Assembly: GCF_001673365.1 (NCBI RefSeq) | Contig: NZ_LZLS01000204.1 | Span: 1 to 49,858, forward strand | DNA: 49,858 nt | Source: Mycobacterium asiaticum | Lineage (GTDB): Bacteria > Actinomycetota > Actinomycetes > Mycobacteriales > Mycobacteriaceae | Direction of reading: 5' to 3' | Shown: positions 1 to 7,513 of the stretch, piece by piece | How positions within the stretch are numbered: position 1 is the first letter of the stretch | How the letters are laid out: each line of letters opens with the position of its first letter | Position numbers and translations under genes: made by a program | Notes under the pieces: model-generated | What the model saw: only the letters and a program-made list of their open reading frames with translations | Databases searched by the model: none | Told to the model about the DNA's origin: nothing

Positions 1-340
1 CCCGGCCGAAGTGGTCCAGCACGATGAACCCCTGCAGCGTGGCGCGCTGCACCAGTAGGTTGCCGAAGGCGCGCGGGCCAGGCGGCGGGTCGGCCGCGTT
101 GTAACCGGATATCAGACCGCAAAGCGCAACGCGCGCATTGACATTCAGTCGCGCAAAGATGGCGTCCATGATGTGGCCGCCGACATTCTCAAAATCGACG
201 TCGATGCCGTCGGGCGTCGCGGCGATCAGTTGGGAGTGCCAGTCGTCGGCCTTGTGGTCGACCGCCGCATCGAAGCCGAGTTGCTCGGTGAGCAGGGCAC
301 ACTTGTCCGGTCCACCGGCGATCCCGACGACCCGCGCGCC
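1..340 (-). pseudogene. Inverted internal fragment of an NADP-dependent oxidoreductase (MDR family)
   Basis: The minus strand is open throughout and encodes the nucleotide-binding half of a zinc-independent medium-chain dehydrogenase/reductase of the leukotriene-B4 dehydrogenase/curcumin-reductase type. Visible landmarks in order are GARVVGIAGGPDKC (Rossmann strand and loop), DFENVGGHIMDAIF, ALCGLISGYNAADPPPGPRA and LQGFIVLDHFGR. No start codon exists inside the fragment, so it is not a stand-alone gene. The same protein continues with its C-terminus on the plus strand at 332-565, so the gene has been folded back on itself. The N-terminal catalytic domain is absent from the window. Family assignment is confident; whether the rearrangement is biological is not. 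Confidence 0.75.
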
Positions 341-407
341 TTCGGCAACCTACTGGTGCAGCGCGCCACGCTGCAGGGGTTCATCGTGCTCGACCACTTC
401 GGCCGGG
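1..407. repeat. Inverted repeat 1-77 / 331-407 around a 253-bp spacer
   Basis: Bases 1-77 are the reverse complement of 331-407 with one mismatch (base 17 against base 391). Both arms encode the same oxidoreductase segment, from PRAFG to FGR, on opposite strands. The right-hand breakpoint falls in CCCGCGCGCC (331-340). That ten-mer is at once the sense codons for the PRA segment and the antisense of the GAR codons, so a strand switch at a short inverted repeat explains the structure. Flipping the spacer joins the two coding pieces but leaves an in-frame TAG upstream within the left arm, so simple invertase-type switching does not restore a gene. Confidence 0.85.
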
Positions 408-565
408 CCGCCGAGGCCGCCGGTGAGATCGCCGGCTTGATCACCGAAGGCAAGCTGACGCCGCTCGAAACCATTGTCGAGGGCTTCGAGCAGCTACCGA
501 CGGCGATCAACATGCTGTTCGACGGAAAGAACGTCGGCAAGCTGATGGTGAAGCTCAACGGTTAG
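332..565 (+). CDS. C-terminal part of NADP-dependent oxidoreductase (partial)
   Basis: This stretch encodes the last 77 residues of the same MDR-family oxidoreductase found inverted at 1-340. It runs from PRAFGNLLVQRATLQGF through GLITEGKLTPLETIVEGFEQ to the family-typical end NVGKLMVKLNG and a TAG stop. The open frame extends back to an ATG at 173, but residues before 332 are antisense of the inverted fragment and do not look like this family. The stop overlaps the stop of the convergent TetR gene by a few bases. The normal role of the family is NADPH-dependent reduction of alkenals, enones or quinones. Confidence 0.75.
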   Translation, partial: PRAFGNLLVQRATLQGFIVLDHFGRAAEAAGEIAGLITEGKLTPLETIVEGFEQLPTAINMLFDGKNVGKLMVKLNG

Positions 566-1167
566 CGAACTACCGGCTCGGCCAGGTAGCCGCCGATGAA
601 GTCATGCAGCGCGGGCGCGAGATCGGCAACGTTCGAGCCGTGCAACTTGGCGAGCAGGATTAGGCCCTGATAGTGCGCGAATAGCGCGTGCGCCAGCCGA
701 TCGGGATCGACGCCGTCACGCAGCATGTGGTCGGCGGCGGCGGCGCGGCAGATTTTCGCCAGTTGCGCTTCCAGCGTGGCCAACCGGTCGGCGAGATGGT
801 TGCGGACGGACTCGTCGGTGGTCGACAACTCGGCCGCCAAGTTGCCGAACGGGCAGCCGACGAACCGGCCGAACTGCCTGTGTAGGGCTGCCTGAATGCC
901 GCCGATCGCGTCTGGAATCGCCGCTAGCTTCTCGGCCGGAGTCTCCCCCGGATTGCTCGCCAACCGCGTCGCAAATACCTGCATGTGCAGATCTATCACC
1001 GCGTTGGCCAGGTCGGCTTTCGAGGAGAAGTAATGGTAGAAGCTGCCTTTGCGAACGTCGGCCGCACCGCAGAGTTCCTCGACACCCACGTCGTGGTAGC
1101 TGCGCTCGAGGAACAGCCGCGCCGCGCTCGACACGATGCGGTCGCGCGCGTCCGAGGTTCGTGGCAC
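562..1167 (-). CDS. TetR/AcrR-family transcriptional regulator
   Basis: A 201-residue repressor with the N-terminal TetR helix-turn-helix: IVSSAARLFLERSYHDVG, then VEELCGAADVRKGSFYHYF as the recognition region, then an all-helical ligand domain ending in a tetracycline-repressor-like C-terminus. An upstream TTG (1203) and ATG (1332) are in frame. The GTG at 1167 is preferred because a TACGCT -10 hexamer lies exactly 6 bases before it, which would put transcription start on the start codon, and because the protein then begins just before the DNA-binding domain. It is divergent from the haloalkane dehalogenase gene with overlapping promoters, so it probably represses that gene and itself. The inducer cannot be read from the sequence. 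Confidence 0.88.
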   Translation of the reverse strand: MPRTSDARDRIVSSAARLFLERSYHDVGVEELCGAADVRKGSFYHYFSSKADLANAVIDLHMQVFATRLASNPGETPAEKLAAIPDAIGGIQAALHRQFGRFVGCPFGNLAAELSTTDESVRNHLADRLATLEAQLAKICRAAAADHMLRDGVDPDRLAHALFAHYQGLILLAKLHGSNVADLAPALHDFIGGYLAEPVVR

Positions 1168-1173
1168 CTGGGA

Positions 1174-1240
1174 AGCGTAGCCGATAGTTGACTGGTCGGT
1201 CAAAATTCCGATACGTTCGGGCGACCGGCCATATCGAACG
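1174..1240. promoter_or_regulatory. Divergent TetR/dhmA promoters with overlapping operator-like palindrome
   Basis: Rightward promoter: TTGACT at 1188-1193, 18-base spacer, TACGTT at 1212-1217. Leftward promoter, read on the minus strand: TTGACC at 1203-1198, 18-base spacer, TACGCT at 1179-1174, giving a leaderless TetR transcript at 1167. The two -35 boxes face each other within TTGACTGGTCGGTCAA (1188-1203), whose outer five bases form an inverted repeat, so one bound repressor could block both promoters. A second inverted repeat, CGTTCG (1214-1219) and CGAACG (1235-1240), lies over the expected dehalogenase start site. The geometry is seen; repressor binding is inferred. Confidence 0.6.
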
Positions 1241-1252
1241 GAGATCGCAACC

Positions 1253-2161
1253 ATGACGTCCAGCACCCCAGAGGTTTTCCGTACCCCCGAGGAGCGTTTC
1301 GAGAACCTTCCGGGGTACGGCTTCGCACCCAACTACCTCGAGGTCGACGGACTGCGGATGCACTATGTCGACGAGGGGCCGCGGGACGGACGTCCGGTGG
1401 TGTGTTTCCACGGCGAGCCGAGTTGGGCCTACCTCTATCGCAAGATGCTCCCGCCGCTGGTCGCGGCCGGACATCGGGTTGTCGTCCCCGACTACGCCGG
1501 GTTCGGCCGTTCCGACAAGCCCACCGACCGCCGGTGGTATTCCTTCGACCGGCACAGCGACCTGGTCGCCAAGGTGCTCAACGCAGTCGACCTGCACGAC
1601 GCAACGGTCGTCGTCCAGGACTGGGGTGGGCCGATCGGGCTGCGATGGGCAGTGGAGAACGCTGACCGGGTGGGGGCGTTGATGATCATGAACACCGGCC
1701 TTTTCACCGGCCGAGTGTCTCGAGGCTTTCTGGCCTGGCGCGACTTCGCCGAAAAGAATCCGGATCTGCCGGTGGGTTTCGTCATCCAGGGTGCTACAAC
1801 CACTCAGTTGTCCGACGATGTCGTCGCCGCCTACGACGCGCCGTTCCCGACGGCGGAATCCAAGGCCGGTGCAGCCCAGTTCCCGCTGCTGGTTCCGATT
1901 ACCGAGGACGGGCCCGGCGCCGAGCAGATGCAATCGATCACCGACGAACTGTCCCGCTGGAATAAGCCGGCGCTGGTTGCCTTTTCGGATGCCGACCCGG
2001 TGTTCCCCTACCCGAAGTCCGGACAACAGTTCTGCGAGCTGATTCCCACCGCGGGCGAGCAGGTGCGCATCGAGGGCGCGGCGCACTTTCTGCAGGAGGA
2101 CCGCGGCGAGCAGCTCGCCGATGTGCTGATCTCCCGGCTAGCCGCTTCCGTCACAGGGTGA
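1253..2161 (+). CDS. dhmA: Haloalkane dehalogenase (DhmA-like alpha/beta-hydrolase)
   Basis: A 302-residue cytosolic alpha/beta-hydrolase that should cleave carbon-halogen bonds, releasing alcohol and halide. The oxyanion motif HGEPSW is at 53-58, the nucleophile Asp123 is in VVQDWGG (QDW instead of the GHDW of epoxide hydrolases), with Trp124 as halide ligand; the probable acid is Asp248 in SDADPV and the base His278 in AAHFLQED. Length and motif positions match mycobacterial DhmA (Rv2296). The ATG start has a GGAG element 9 bases upstream. Natural substrates of mycobacterial haloalkane dehalogenases are unclear. The gene is alone in its unit and ends at a hairpin (2199-2220). Confidence 0.88.
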   Translation: MTSSTPEVFRTPEERFENLPGYGFAPNYLEVDGLRMHYVDEGPRDGRPVVCFHGEPSWAYLYRKMLPPLVAAGHRVVVPDYAGFGRSDKPTDRRWYSFDRHSDLVAKVLNAVDLHDATVVVQDWGGPIGLRWAVENADRVGALMIMNTGLFTGRVSRGFLAWRDFAEKNPDLPVGFVIQGATTTQLSDDVVAAYDAPFPTAESKAGAAQFPLLVPITEDGPGAEQMQSITDELSRWNKPALVAFSDADPVFPYPKSGQQFCELIPTAGEQVRIEGAAHFLQEDRGEQLADVLISRLAASVTG

Positions 2162-2198
2162 CCTCCCCCATCACTGGGCGGCCAGTACCGCAGAATTG

Positions 2199-2220
2199 GG
2201 TCCGCGGATCCACGCGGACC
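2199..2220 (+). terminator. Hairpin after dhmA
   Basis: Perfect 8-base stem GGTCCGCG / CGCGGACC with a 6-base loop, 38 bases after the dhmA stop and 30 bases before the cycA -10. There is no U-tract, which is common for mycobacterial terminators, so strength is uncertain. Confidence 0.5.
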
Positions 2221-2249
2221 GGCACCTAGGCCCGTCGGGCTGCGACGTT

Positions 2250-2255
2250 TAGTGT
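2250..2255 (+). promoter_or_regulatory. -10 hexamer for a leaderless cycA transcript
   Basis: TAGTGT followed by 7 bases and then the ATG. This spacing puts transcription start at or next to the start codon. No convincing Shine-Dalgarno sequence lies before the ATG. Confidence 0.5.
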
Positions 2256-2262
2256 CGTCGCC

Positions 2263-3735
2263 ATGGTGGACGACGTCGCTGCCGGTACTGACCAGGAGCC
2301 TGTGCCGCATCTGCATCGCGACCTGTCCAACCGCCAAATTCAATTGATCGCAATCGGTGGCGCGATCGGCACCGGGCTGTTCATGGGGTCGGGGCGCACC
2401 ATCACCCAAGCAGGCCCGGCGGTCGTCGTGGTGTACGCCATCATCGGGTTCTTCGTCTTTTTCGTGCTGCGCGCGATGGGTGAACTCTTGCTGTCGAACC
2501 TGAACTACAAGTCGTTCGTCGACTTCGCTGCCGATCTGCTTGGACCGGCCGCGGGCTTCTTCGTCGGCTGGTCGTACTGGTTCGCGTGGGTTGTCACCGG
2601 TATCGCGGAAGTTGTTGCTATCACTGGCTATTCGCAGTTCTGGTGGCCCAGCCTGCCGGTCTGGGTACCGGCCCTGACAACCGTTGTTCTGGTGTTGGCC
2701 TTCAACCTGTTCAGTGTCCGAAATTTCGGGGAGATCGAATTCTGGTTCGCCTTGATCAAGATCGCGGCGATCCTGGCCCTGATCGTGGTGGGAGTGATTC
2801 TGGTTTCCACCGGGTTCGTGTCTCCGGCCGGAGACCGCGCCGCGATCCAGAACTTGTGGACCGGTGGCGGATTCTTCGCGACCGGATTCATGGGCGTGGT
2901 CAGCGGTTTCCAAATCGCGTTTTTCGCGTTCGTCGGTGTGGAGCTAGTGGGAACTGCCGCGGCCGAGACCGCCGATCCGCGCCGCACCCTCCCCCGCGCG
3001 ATCAACGCCGTCCCGATGCGTGTGGCGATCTTCTACATCGGGGCGTTGCTGGCCATTCTGACCGTCGTGCCGTGGCGCAGTTTCGCCGGTGGCGAGTCTC
3101 CATTCGTGATGATGTTCGCCCTGGCGGGCCTCGGCGCCGCAGCCTCGGTGGTGAATTTCGTCGTGATCACGTCGGCGGCATCGTCGGCGAACTCGGGCGT
3201 GTTCTCCACCGGGAGAATGCTTTTCGGTCTGGCTGACGAAGGCAGCGCACCGTCGCTATTCCGCCGACTCAATCGAGGTGGCGTACCCGCGAACGCGGTG
3301 CTGTTGACCGCCCCGCTGCTGTTGATTGCGGTTCCGCTGCTCTACGCCAACCGGTCGGTGATCGGTGTGTTCACCGTGATCACCACCGTGGCATCACTGC
3401 TGTTCATGTTCGTGTGGGCCATGATCGTGGTGAGCTACGTCGTGTACCGACGCCGGCACAGCCAGCGGCACGAGGACTCGATCTACAAGATGCCCGGCGG
3501 CCTCTTGATGTGCTGGGCGGTCTTGGCCTTCTTCGTGTTTGTGATTTGGACGCTGTCAACCGAATCCGAGACCGCCGTTGCTCTGGCGTGGTTTCCGGCG
3601 TGGTTTGTGGTTTTGGCGGCCGGTTGGCTTGTCGTTCGGCGGCGTCCCGGTCACGCCGAGCAATATCGGATGTTTCAGGCTGAGATGAACCAACCCAAGC
3701 AGACAGCAGTGAATGAGCATGGCGGATTGTCCTGA
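2263..3735 (+). CDS. cycA: CycA-like D-serine/D-alanine/glycine permease (APC family)
   Basis: A 490-residue integral membrane amino-acid/proton symporter with about twelve hydrophobic helices. The first helix carries the family signature AIGGAIGTGLFMGSGR. The C-terminal stretch around MPGGLLMCWAVLAFFVFV closely resembles enterobacterial CycA, favouring D-alanine/D-serine/glycine transport over the related GABA, proline or aromatic permeases. In mycobacteria CycA is a known route for D-cycloserine entry. The start at 2263 is supported by a leaderless-type promoter. The N-terminus is hydrophilic (about 20 residues) and the last 35 residues form a cytosolic tail. Exact substrate is inferred from similarity only. 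Confidence 0.75.
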   Translation: MVDDVAAGTDQEPVPHLHRDLSNRQIQLIAIGGAIGTGLFMGSGRTITQAGPAVVVVYAIIGFFVFFVLRAMGELLLSNLNYKSFVDFAADLLGPAAGFFVGWSYWFAWVVTGIAEVVAITGYSQFWWPSLPVWVPALTTVVLVLAFNLFSVRNFGEIEFWFALIKIAAILALIVVGVILVSTGFVSPAGDRAAIQNLWTGGGFFATGFMGVVSGFQIAFFAFVGVELVGTAAAETADPRRTLPRAINAVPMRVAIFYIGALLAILTVVPWRSFAGGESPFVMMFALAGLGAAASVVNFVVITSAASSANSGVFSTGRMLFGLADEGSAPSLFRRLNRGGVPANAVLLTAPLLLIAVPLLYANRSVIGVFTVITTVASLLFMFVWAMIVVSYVVYRRRHSQRHEDSIYKMPGGLLMCWAVLAFFVFVIWTLSTESETAVALAWFPAWFVVLAAGWLVVRRRPGHAEQYRMFQAEMNQPKQTAVNEHGGLS

Positions 3736-3878
3736 TAATGCCGCGGTCATCGACGTCATCCCCGCCATCGAGTTGCAGCGCATCTGAAGTTTCTTGGGAT
3801 CGGTAGCGTTTCTGCGGGTCTGTACTCAGTGCAACGACGACGCCACCAGGGCGACGCGCCACGAAAGGAAGACCGCAC

Positions 3879-4130
3879 ATGAACATCGTCCCCGCGGCCA
3901 TCGAAGCCCAGATCAACCGCGTCGACCGGCAACGGAGCCTGTGGATCGGAATCAGTTTGGCCGTGTTGGCCGTCGGATCGTTCTTTCGGTTGCTGTGGAT
4001 GCTTTACGTCTCGATGGCCTTCGGTGCCTTCGCGGGGCCGTTGGCCTTCCATGTCGTGTTCTCGCTCATCGTAGGCGCGGCAGCGGCTGTCGGCGCGATC
4101 GGATTCCTGACTCGCTATCACAAAGGTTGA
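3879..4130 (+). CDS. Small two-helix membrane protein
   Basis: An 83-residue protein not recognised by family. A short polar N-terminus (NIVPAAIEAQINRVDRQR) is followed by a hydrophobic segment at about 20-45 and a second at about 50-75, ending in TRYHKG, so both termini are probably cytosolic. An AGGA element lies 8-12 bases before the ATG. The gene stands alone between cycA and a strong hairpin. The 143 bases between cycA and this gene hold no other convincing gene. Function unknown. Confidence 0.7.
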   Translation: MNIVPAAIEAQINRVDRQRSLWIGISLAVLAVGSFFRLLWMLYVSMAFGAFAGPLAFHVVFSLIVGAAAAVGAIGFLTRYHKG

Positions 4131-4146
4131 GTAGCGCGACTTAGAC

Positions 4147-4180
4147 GCAAGAGCCGCTTGGAACTCCAAGCGGCTCTTGC
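4147..4180. terminator. Strong bidirectional hairpin terminator
   Basis: Perfect 15-base stem GCAAGAGCCGCTTGG / CCAAGCGGCTCTTGC with loop AACT. It sits between the convergent small membrane gene (stop 4130) and the leftward gene ending at 4203, so it can serve both strands. No U-tract follows. Confidence 0.8.
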
Positions 4181-4202
4181 CGTCTCGCGCCGCCCGCGCT
4201 TG

Positions 4203-4940
4203 TTAGCGCTTGGCGATTCGCCGCAGCGTGCTGTCGAACAGCGTGTCCAACGCCTGCTGATGCGCGGTACTTGCCGTACCGGTAAGGATCAAGCCGTTCG
4301 TTCGTGCATATGAGTAGTAGTCGGTACGTATTGCGTCGGCTGATTCACCGGCGATCGTGGTGCTGACTGAATACCGGAAGCGTTGCGGCCCAGCGCCATT
4401 GTGGGAGTCTTCGAGAATATGGACGGTGTAGTTGCCGGCCGCGGCGCTGCTGAACTGCAGGCACCGGGACACCAACCCGGTGAACGCTCCGAAACCAGCG
4501 GGATCGAATTCGCGGCCGATCATCAGACGAATATCTCTGCGGGCCGCGACATCTGGTGAATCGGCCGGATCATGCGCGAACACCTCGGCGGCATCGTAGG
4601 CGCCGGTGGAAGCCACTCCTACGACCGAGAAGCATTCCGGGGGGCTAATGCCGAGGCCTTCGTCATTTACGTGATATCTGATGTAGCCGAACGTATCCGA
4701 AAGTTCCTTGATGTCGCTGATCGTCCACGACGGAGGAAAGTCGTTCGATTTGGGCAGCAGTTCGGCCAACTGCTGGTCGCTGAGCGCGGCGAGCTTGGGT
4801 GCGAGCACCGTTGAATCATCTTTGCGCCCGGCCGCTTTGAGCACGGTAGGCACGGTGATCAGCACTGCCGCAATCGCGACGACGCAGAAAGCGGCGGTGA
4901 TCAGCCAGCGCGCCGGTGCAGACAGCGGAGGCGGGCTCAT
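4203..4940 (-). CDS. Secreted/membrane-anchored sensor-like protein (DUF5642/PknH-sensor type)
   Basis: A 245-residue protein with an N-terminal signal anchor (hydrophobic stretch at about 14-34) and an extracytoplasmic domain. The segment LLPKSNDFPPSWTISD, two conserved-looking cysteines (PPECFSV and SRCLQF) and the C-terminal TDYYSYARTNGL stretch resemble mycobacterial sensor domains of the DUF5642/PknH extracellular type; this is a family resemblance, not a proven call. The start at 4940 is chosen because it forms an ATGA overlap with the stop of the preceding gene, indicating translational coupling. An earlier in-frame ATG at 5021 would lie inside that gene. Confidence 0.65.
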   Translation of the reverse strand: MSPPPLSAPARWLITAAFCVVAIAAVLITVPTVLKAAGRKDDSTVLAPKLAALSDQQLAELLPKSNDFPPSWTISDIKELSDTFGYIRYHVNDEGLGISPPECFSVVGVASTGAYDAAEVFAHDPADSPDVAARRDIRLMIGREFDPAGFGAFTGLVSRCLQFSSAAAGNYTVHILEDSHNGAGPQRFRYSVSTTIAGESADAIRTDYYSYARTNGLILTGTASTAHQQALDTLFDSTLRRIAKR

Positions 4941-5773
4941 AGCGCGCGCAACCGTTGCACCGTTTGGGCGGCAGCCTGTTTGACCTGCTCGAGTTCGGCG
5001 CCTTCCAGGTAGATGGTGCATTCCAGCAGCACCCCACGCACGGCGTAGTACTCCACGTGGTACGTCGAGGCAGGATCACGGCCCGCTATCGGGGTGAATC
5101 TACGGGTGACCGTGACGGCGGCATCGGCGCCTTCGGCCGCACGTGCCTCTACCGACGTGGCGACTTCGCGCCGATTCTTGACTTCGCCATCCAGAAAATG
5201 GTTGGTGACACGGTAAGAGCCGCACCGATTGAGCCAACTCAGATAATCGGCAATCTGGGCAGGACCGTCGGGAACAACCCAGATAGCGAAACGCGCGTTG
5301 GGTCCGTGTTCGTGCGACTCCCCCGTCGACGCGGCGTCGGCGGGGGCGGCGTCCTGAACGAACAATTGGGCGTACCGGTCGACGTGGACGAATGCGGCCA
5401 GGACGGCACCCGCGTGATCGAGGATCTTGGGCAGGTTCCCGCAGGTGTCGGGCGCGTACTCCGCGGCGGCCGGATTCGGGGTGCTGGGTGCTGAAGGGGT
5501 AATCGTCGAAGGTGCGGGTCGCTGTAGCCGCCCGGTTAGCGAATAACCCCAATCTTGTGGGAAATCTGCGCTGACCGGCAACGCGGTGGCCAGCGTCCAA
5601 TTGGTGTATGCCGCCAGGCTCGTCGGTGTGGTCGACTTGCCGGGCGCCCTTATCAGCAGGACCGCCGCACACAGACCGAGGACGATAAGAGCGGTGGCGC
5701 CCACCAGTCGCAGCCACTGCTGGCCGCGCGCGGCAACCGAATTCGAGGCTCGCCGGGCTGAGATGGCTCTCAT
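4937..5773 (-). CDS. Secreted/membrane-anchored sensor-like protein, first gene of pair
   Basis: A 278-residue protein with an N-terminal membrane anchor (about 20-40) and an extracytoplasmic part containing DFPQDWGYSL, a proline/threonine/serine-rich linker, and two cysteines (DTCGNL and NRCGSY). It resembles its downstream partner and probably belongs to the same DUF5642/PknH-sensor-like group. The start at 5773 is chosen over an ATG at 5842 because GGAGGAG lies 6 bases before it. The two genes share an ATGA junction, so they are likely made together and may form a complex at the cell envelope. Ligand and function are unknown. Confidence 0.65.
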   Translation of the reverse strand: MRAISARRASNSVAARGQQWLRLVGATALIVLGLCAAVLLIRAPGKSTTPTSLAAYTNWTLATALPVSADFPQDWGYSLTGRLQRPAPSTITPSAPSTPNPAAAEYAPDTCGNLPKILDHAGAVLAAFVHVDRYAQLFVQDAAPADAASTGESHEHGPNARFAIWVVPDGPAQIADYLSWLNRCGSYRVTNHFLDGEVKNRREVATSVEARAAEGADAAVTVTRRFTPIAGRDPASTYHVEYYAVRGVLLECTIYLEGAELEQVKQAAAQTVQRLRAL

Positions 5774-5905
5774 TCGCTCTCCTCCCCGCGGACCGATCTG
5801 CGCGGCATCCGCATTGCCACCGGGGTTAGCCGGGCGTAACACTATCGCGGGAGGGGCCGCGCAAAGCCGACCGACACAGGGCGCCGGCAGCCAAATCGGC
5901 GGCGA

Positions 5906-5911
5906 TAGGCT
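5906..5911 (+). promoter_or_regulatory. -10 hexamer for a leaderless lipoprotein transcript
   Basis: TAGGCT followed by exactly 6 bases and the GTG start at 5918. No ribosome binding site precedes the GTG. Confidence 0.5.
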
Positions 5912-5917
5912 CGCGGA

Positions 5918-6739
5918 GTGTCGATTCGCAGCCTCGCGTCAGCAGCCCGCATCGCCGCAGCAGTGCTCGCCACCGCGACGGCATTCACCGTCGGCGGGTG
6001 CGCTAAATCGCAGCATTCGGCGGGGAGCCCGACGACCACGACGAATAGTGTTGTATCGCAACCAAAAATGCCATCATGCGATTCAGTCGATCTTTCATAC
6101 GAGCCCACGTTGGCGGATCAGCACGTGCGCTGCACGCTGTCGATCAACAACCTCACTCTCGAGGTGTCCGGTGATCCCGCCTGGTCGTTCAGTTTGCGAG
6201 ACCAGGGCGGCGTTATCCAGCAGTTCCAGGAGCCGACCAGCGAGATCGGTCAAACCGGTGTCGCGCCGCTGTTGCAGGACATCGACAGCAGTGGCTTGCC
6301 GGTGTTGCTGGTGGTCACTGACCGCGGCGGAAGCGGCGGGGAACCAATGGCCGTGTGGCGGCTTGCCGGGTCACCGCCGCGATTCGTGCGCGCCGGCGAG
6401 TTGTTCGGCTTCCGCCAGTTCTACCGAACCACGGAAGGATTGTTCGGCAACTATGCGCACTCCAGCGCGGTGTCCGGGTCCGTAACGCTCTACCGCTGGG
6501 TTGACGACAAACTGGTCACCGTCGCGGTGCTCGACACGCAAGCAGCCGAAGCCGCGGTAGGCGACGAAGCTCGGAGTTGGGTACGCAACGGGAATGTGCT
6601 GTGCGCACTCAGCACGGACGACTACCTGCCCGGTGCCAGTGCACAACGGACCGCGGCCCTGAAAGCCGCCGGAATCGACCCCGCCACCGCGCAAGAACGG
6701 TTCTGCAACCAGGGCTGGGTGGCTTCGATCTATCGATGA
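5918..6739 (+). CDS. Lipoprotein of unknown function
   Basis: A 273-residue exported lipoprotein: basic N-terminus, hydrophobic core and lipobox FTVGGC with the lipidated cysteine at 28, followed by a Ser/Thr-rich linker. The mature part has alternating hydrophobic strands (VLLVVTDRGG, VTLYRWVDDKLVTVAVLD), consistent with a beta-rich, possibly beta-propeller-like fold, and three further cysteines (PSCDSV, HVRCTL and FCNQGW). The GTG start fits a leaderless promoter. No enzymatic motif was recognised. The SDR gene follows in the same direction 17 bases after the stop and may be cotranscribed. Confidence 0.7.
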   Translation: MSIRSLASAARIAAAVLATATAFTVGGCAKSQHSAGSPTTTTNSVVSQPKMPSCDSVDLSYEPTLADQHVRCTLSINNLTLEVSGDPAWSFSLRDQGGVIQQFQEPTSEIGQTGVAPLLQDIDSSGLPVLLVVTDRGGSGGEPMAVWRLAGSPPRFVRAGELFGFRQFYRTTEGLFGNYAHSSAVSGSVTLYRWVDDKLVTVAVLDTQAAEAAVGDEARSWVRNGNVLCALSTDDYLPGASAQRTAALKAAGIDPATAQERFCNQGWVASIYR

Positions 6740-6755
6740 AAGTTTGGGGGTGCGG

Positions 6756-7502
6756 ATGCACGAGCGTGTGGCTGTGGTGACTGGTGGCGCATCGGGGATC
6801 GGTGCGGCAAGTTGCCAGGAGCTTGGCCGACGCGGCCACAAGGTCGCGGTGCTGGACATCGATGGGGACGCTGCGCGGCATGTCGCCGGCGAGCTGGCGG
6901 CGTCGGGCGTGACCGCAGTCGGTGTCGAGGTTGATGTCAGCGACCGGGCGGCCGTCGAGCACGGATTCGACACGGTGCGAGCCGAGCTGGGACCGATTGC
7001 AATCCTCGTGACAAGTGCTGGTAAAGCTGCGTTTTCGCGATTCAGTGACATCTCCGTCGAGTCCTGGACCGAGATCATCGACATCAACCTCACCGGAACA
7101 TTTCACTGCTGTCAGGTGGCGCTGCCGGACATGGTCGCCGCCGGGTGGGGTCGCATCGTGATGATCTCCTCGTCGAGTGCCCAGCGCGGGTCTCCCAACA
7201 TGGCGCACTATGCGGCGGCCAAAGGCGGCGTCATCACGCTGACCAAATCGCTGGCCAACGAGTATGCGCCCAACGGGATCACGGTGAACAACGTGCCGCC
7301 GTCCAGTATCGACACGCCGATGTCGCGACGGTCCCAGGCCGAGGGCAAACTCGGTCCGCCCGAACAGGTAGCCAAGCGAATACCCATGGGACACATGGGT
7401 TCCGCGGAGGATATCGCCGCGGCGGTCGGATTTCTGTGCTCGGATGAGGCGGGCTACATCACCGGTCAGGTGCTCGGCGTCAACGGTGGATCGGTGATGT
7501 GA
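6756..7502 (+). CDS. Short-chain dehydrogenase/reductase (classical SDR)
   Basis: A 248-residue cytosolic NAD(P)-dependent oxidoreductase. The cofactor motif TGGASGIG is at 9-16, Asp38 in LDID suggests NAD(H) preference, the catalytic serine is in MISSSS, and YAAAKG holds the Tyr-Lys pair. The usual NAG motif is replaced by TSAG. The ending NGGSVM is typical of the FabG/BDH group. A TTG at 6744 is in frame, but the ATG at 6756 starts right at the first strand and follows a G-rich stretch. Substrate unknown. Confidence 0.82.
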   Translation: MHERVAVVTGGASGIGAASCQELGRRGHKVAVLDIDGDAARHVAGELAASGVTAVGVEVDVSDRAAVEHGFDTVRAELGPIAILVTSAGKAAFSRFSDISVESWTEIIDINLTGTFHCCQVALPDMVAAGWGRIVMISSSSAQRGSPNMAHYAAAKGGVITLTKSLANEYAPNGITVNNVPPSSIDTPMSRRSQAEGKLGPPEQVAKRIPMGHMGSAEDIAAAVGFLCSDEAGYITGQVLGVNGGSVM

Positions 7503-7513
7503 TCCGCTGTCAG

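Noticed and set aside
1..407. Invertible DNA switch at the oxidoreductase gene
   Set aside because: Flipping the spacer leaves a TAG in the left arm directly upstream of the restored frame, and no invertase gene or recombination-site signature is seen.
716..2086. Long minus-strand frame of 456 codons opposite dhmA and overlapping the TetR gene
   Set aside because: It is an Arg/Gly-rich shadow of real genes in GC-rich DNA, with no family resemblance; the dehalogenase and TetR frames explain the region.
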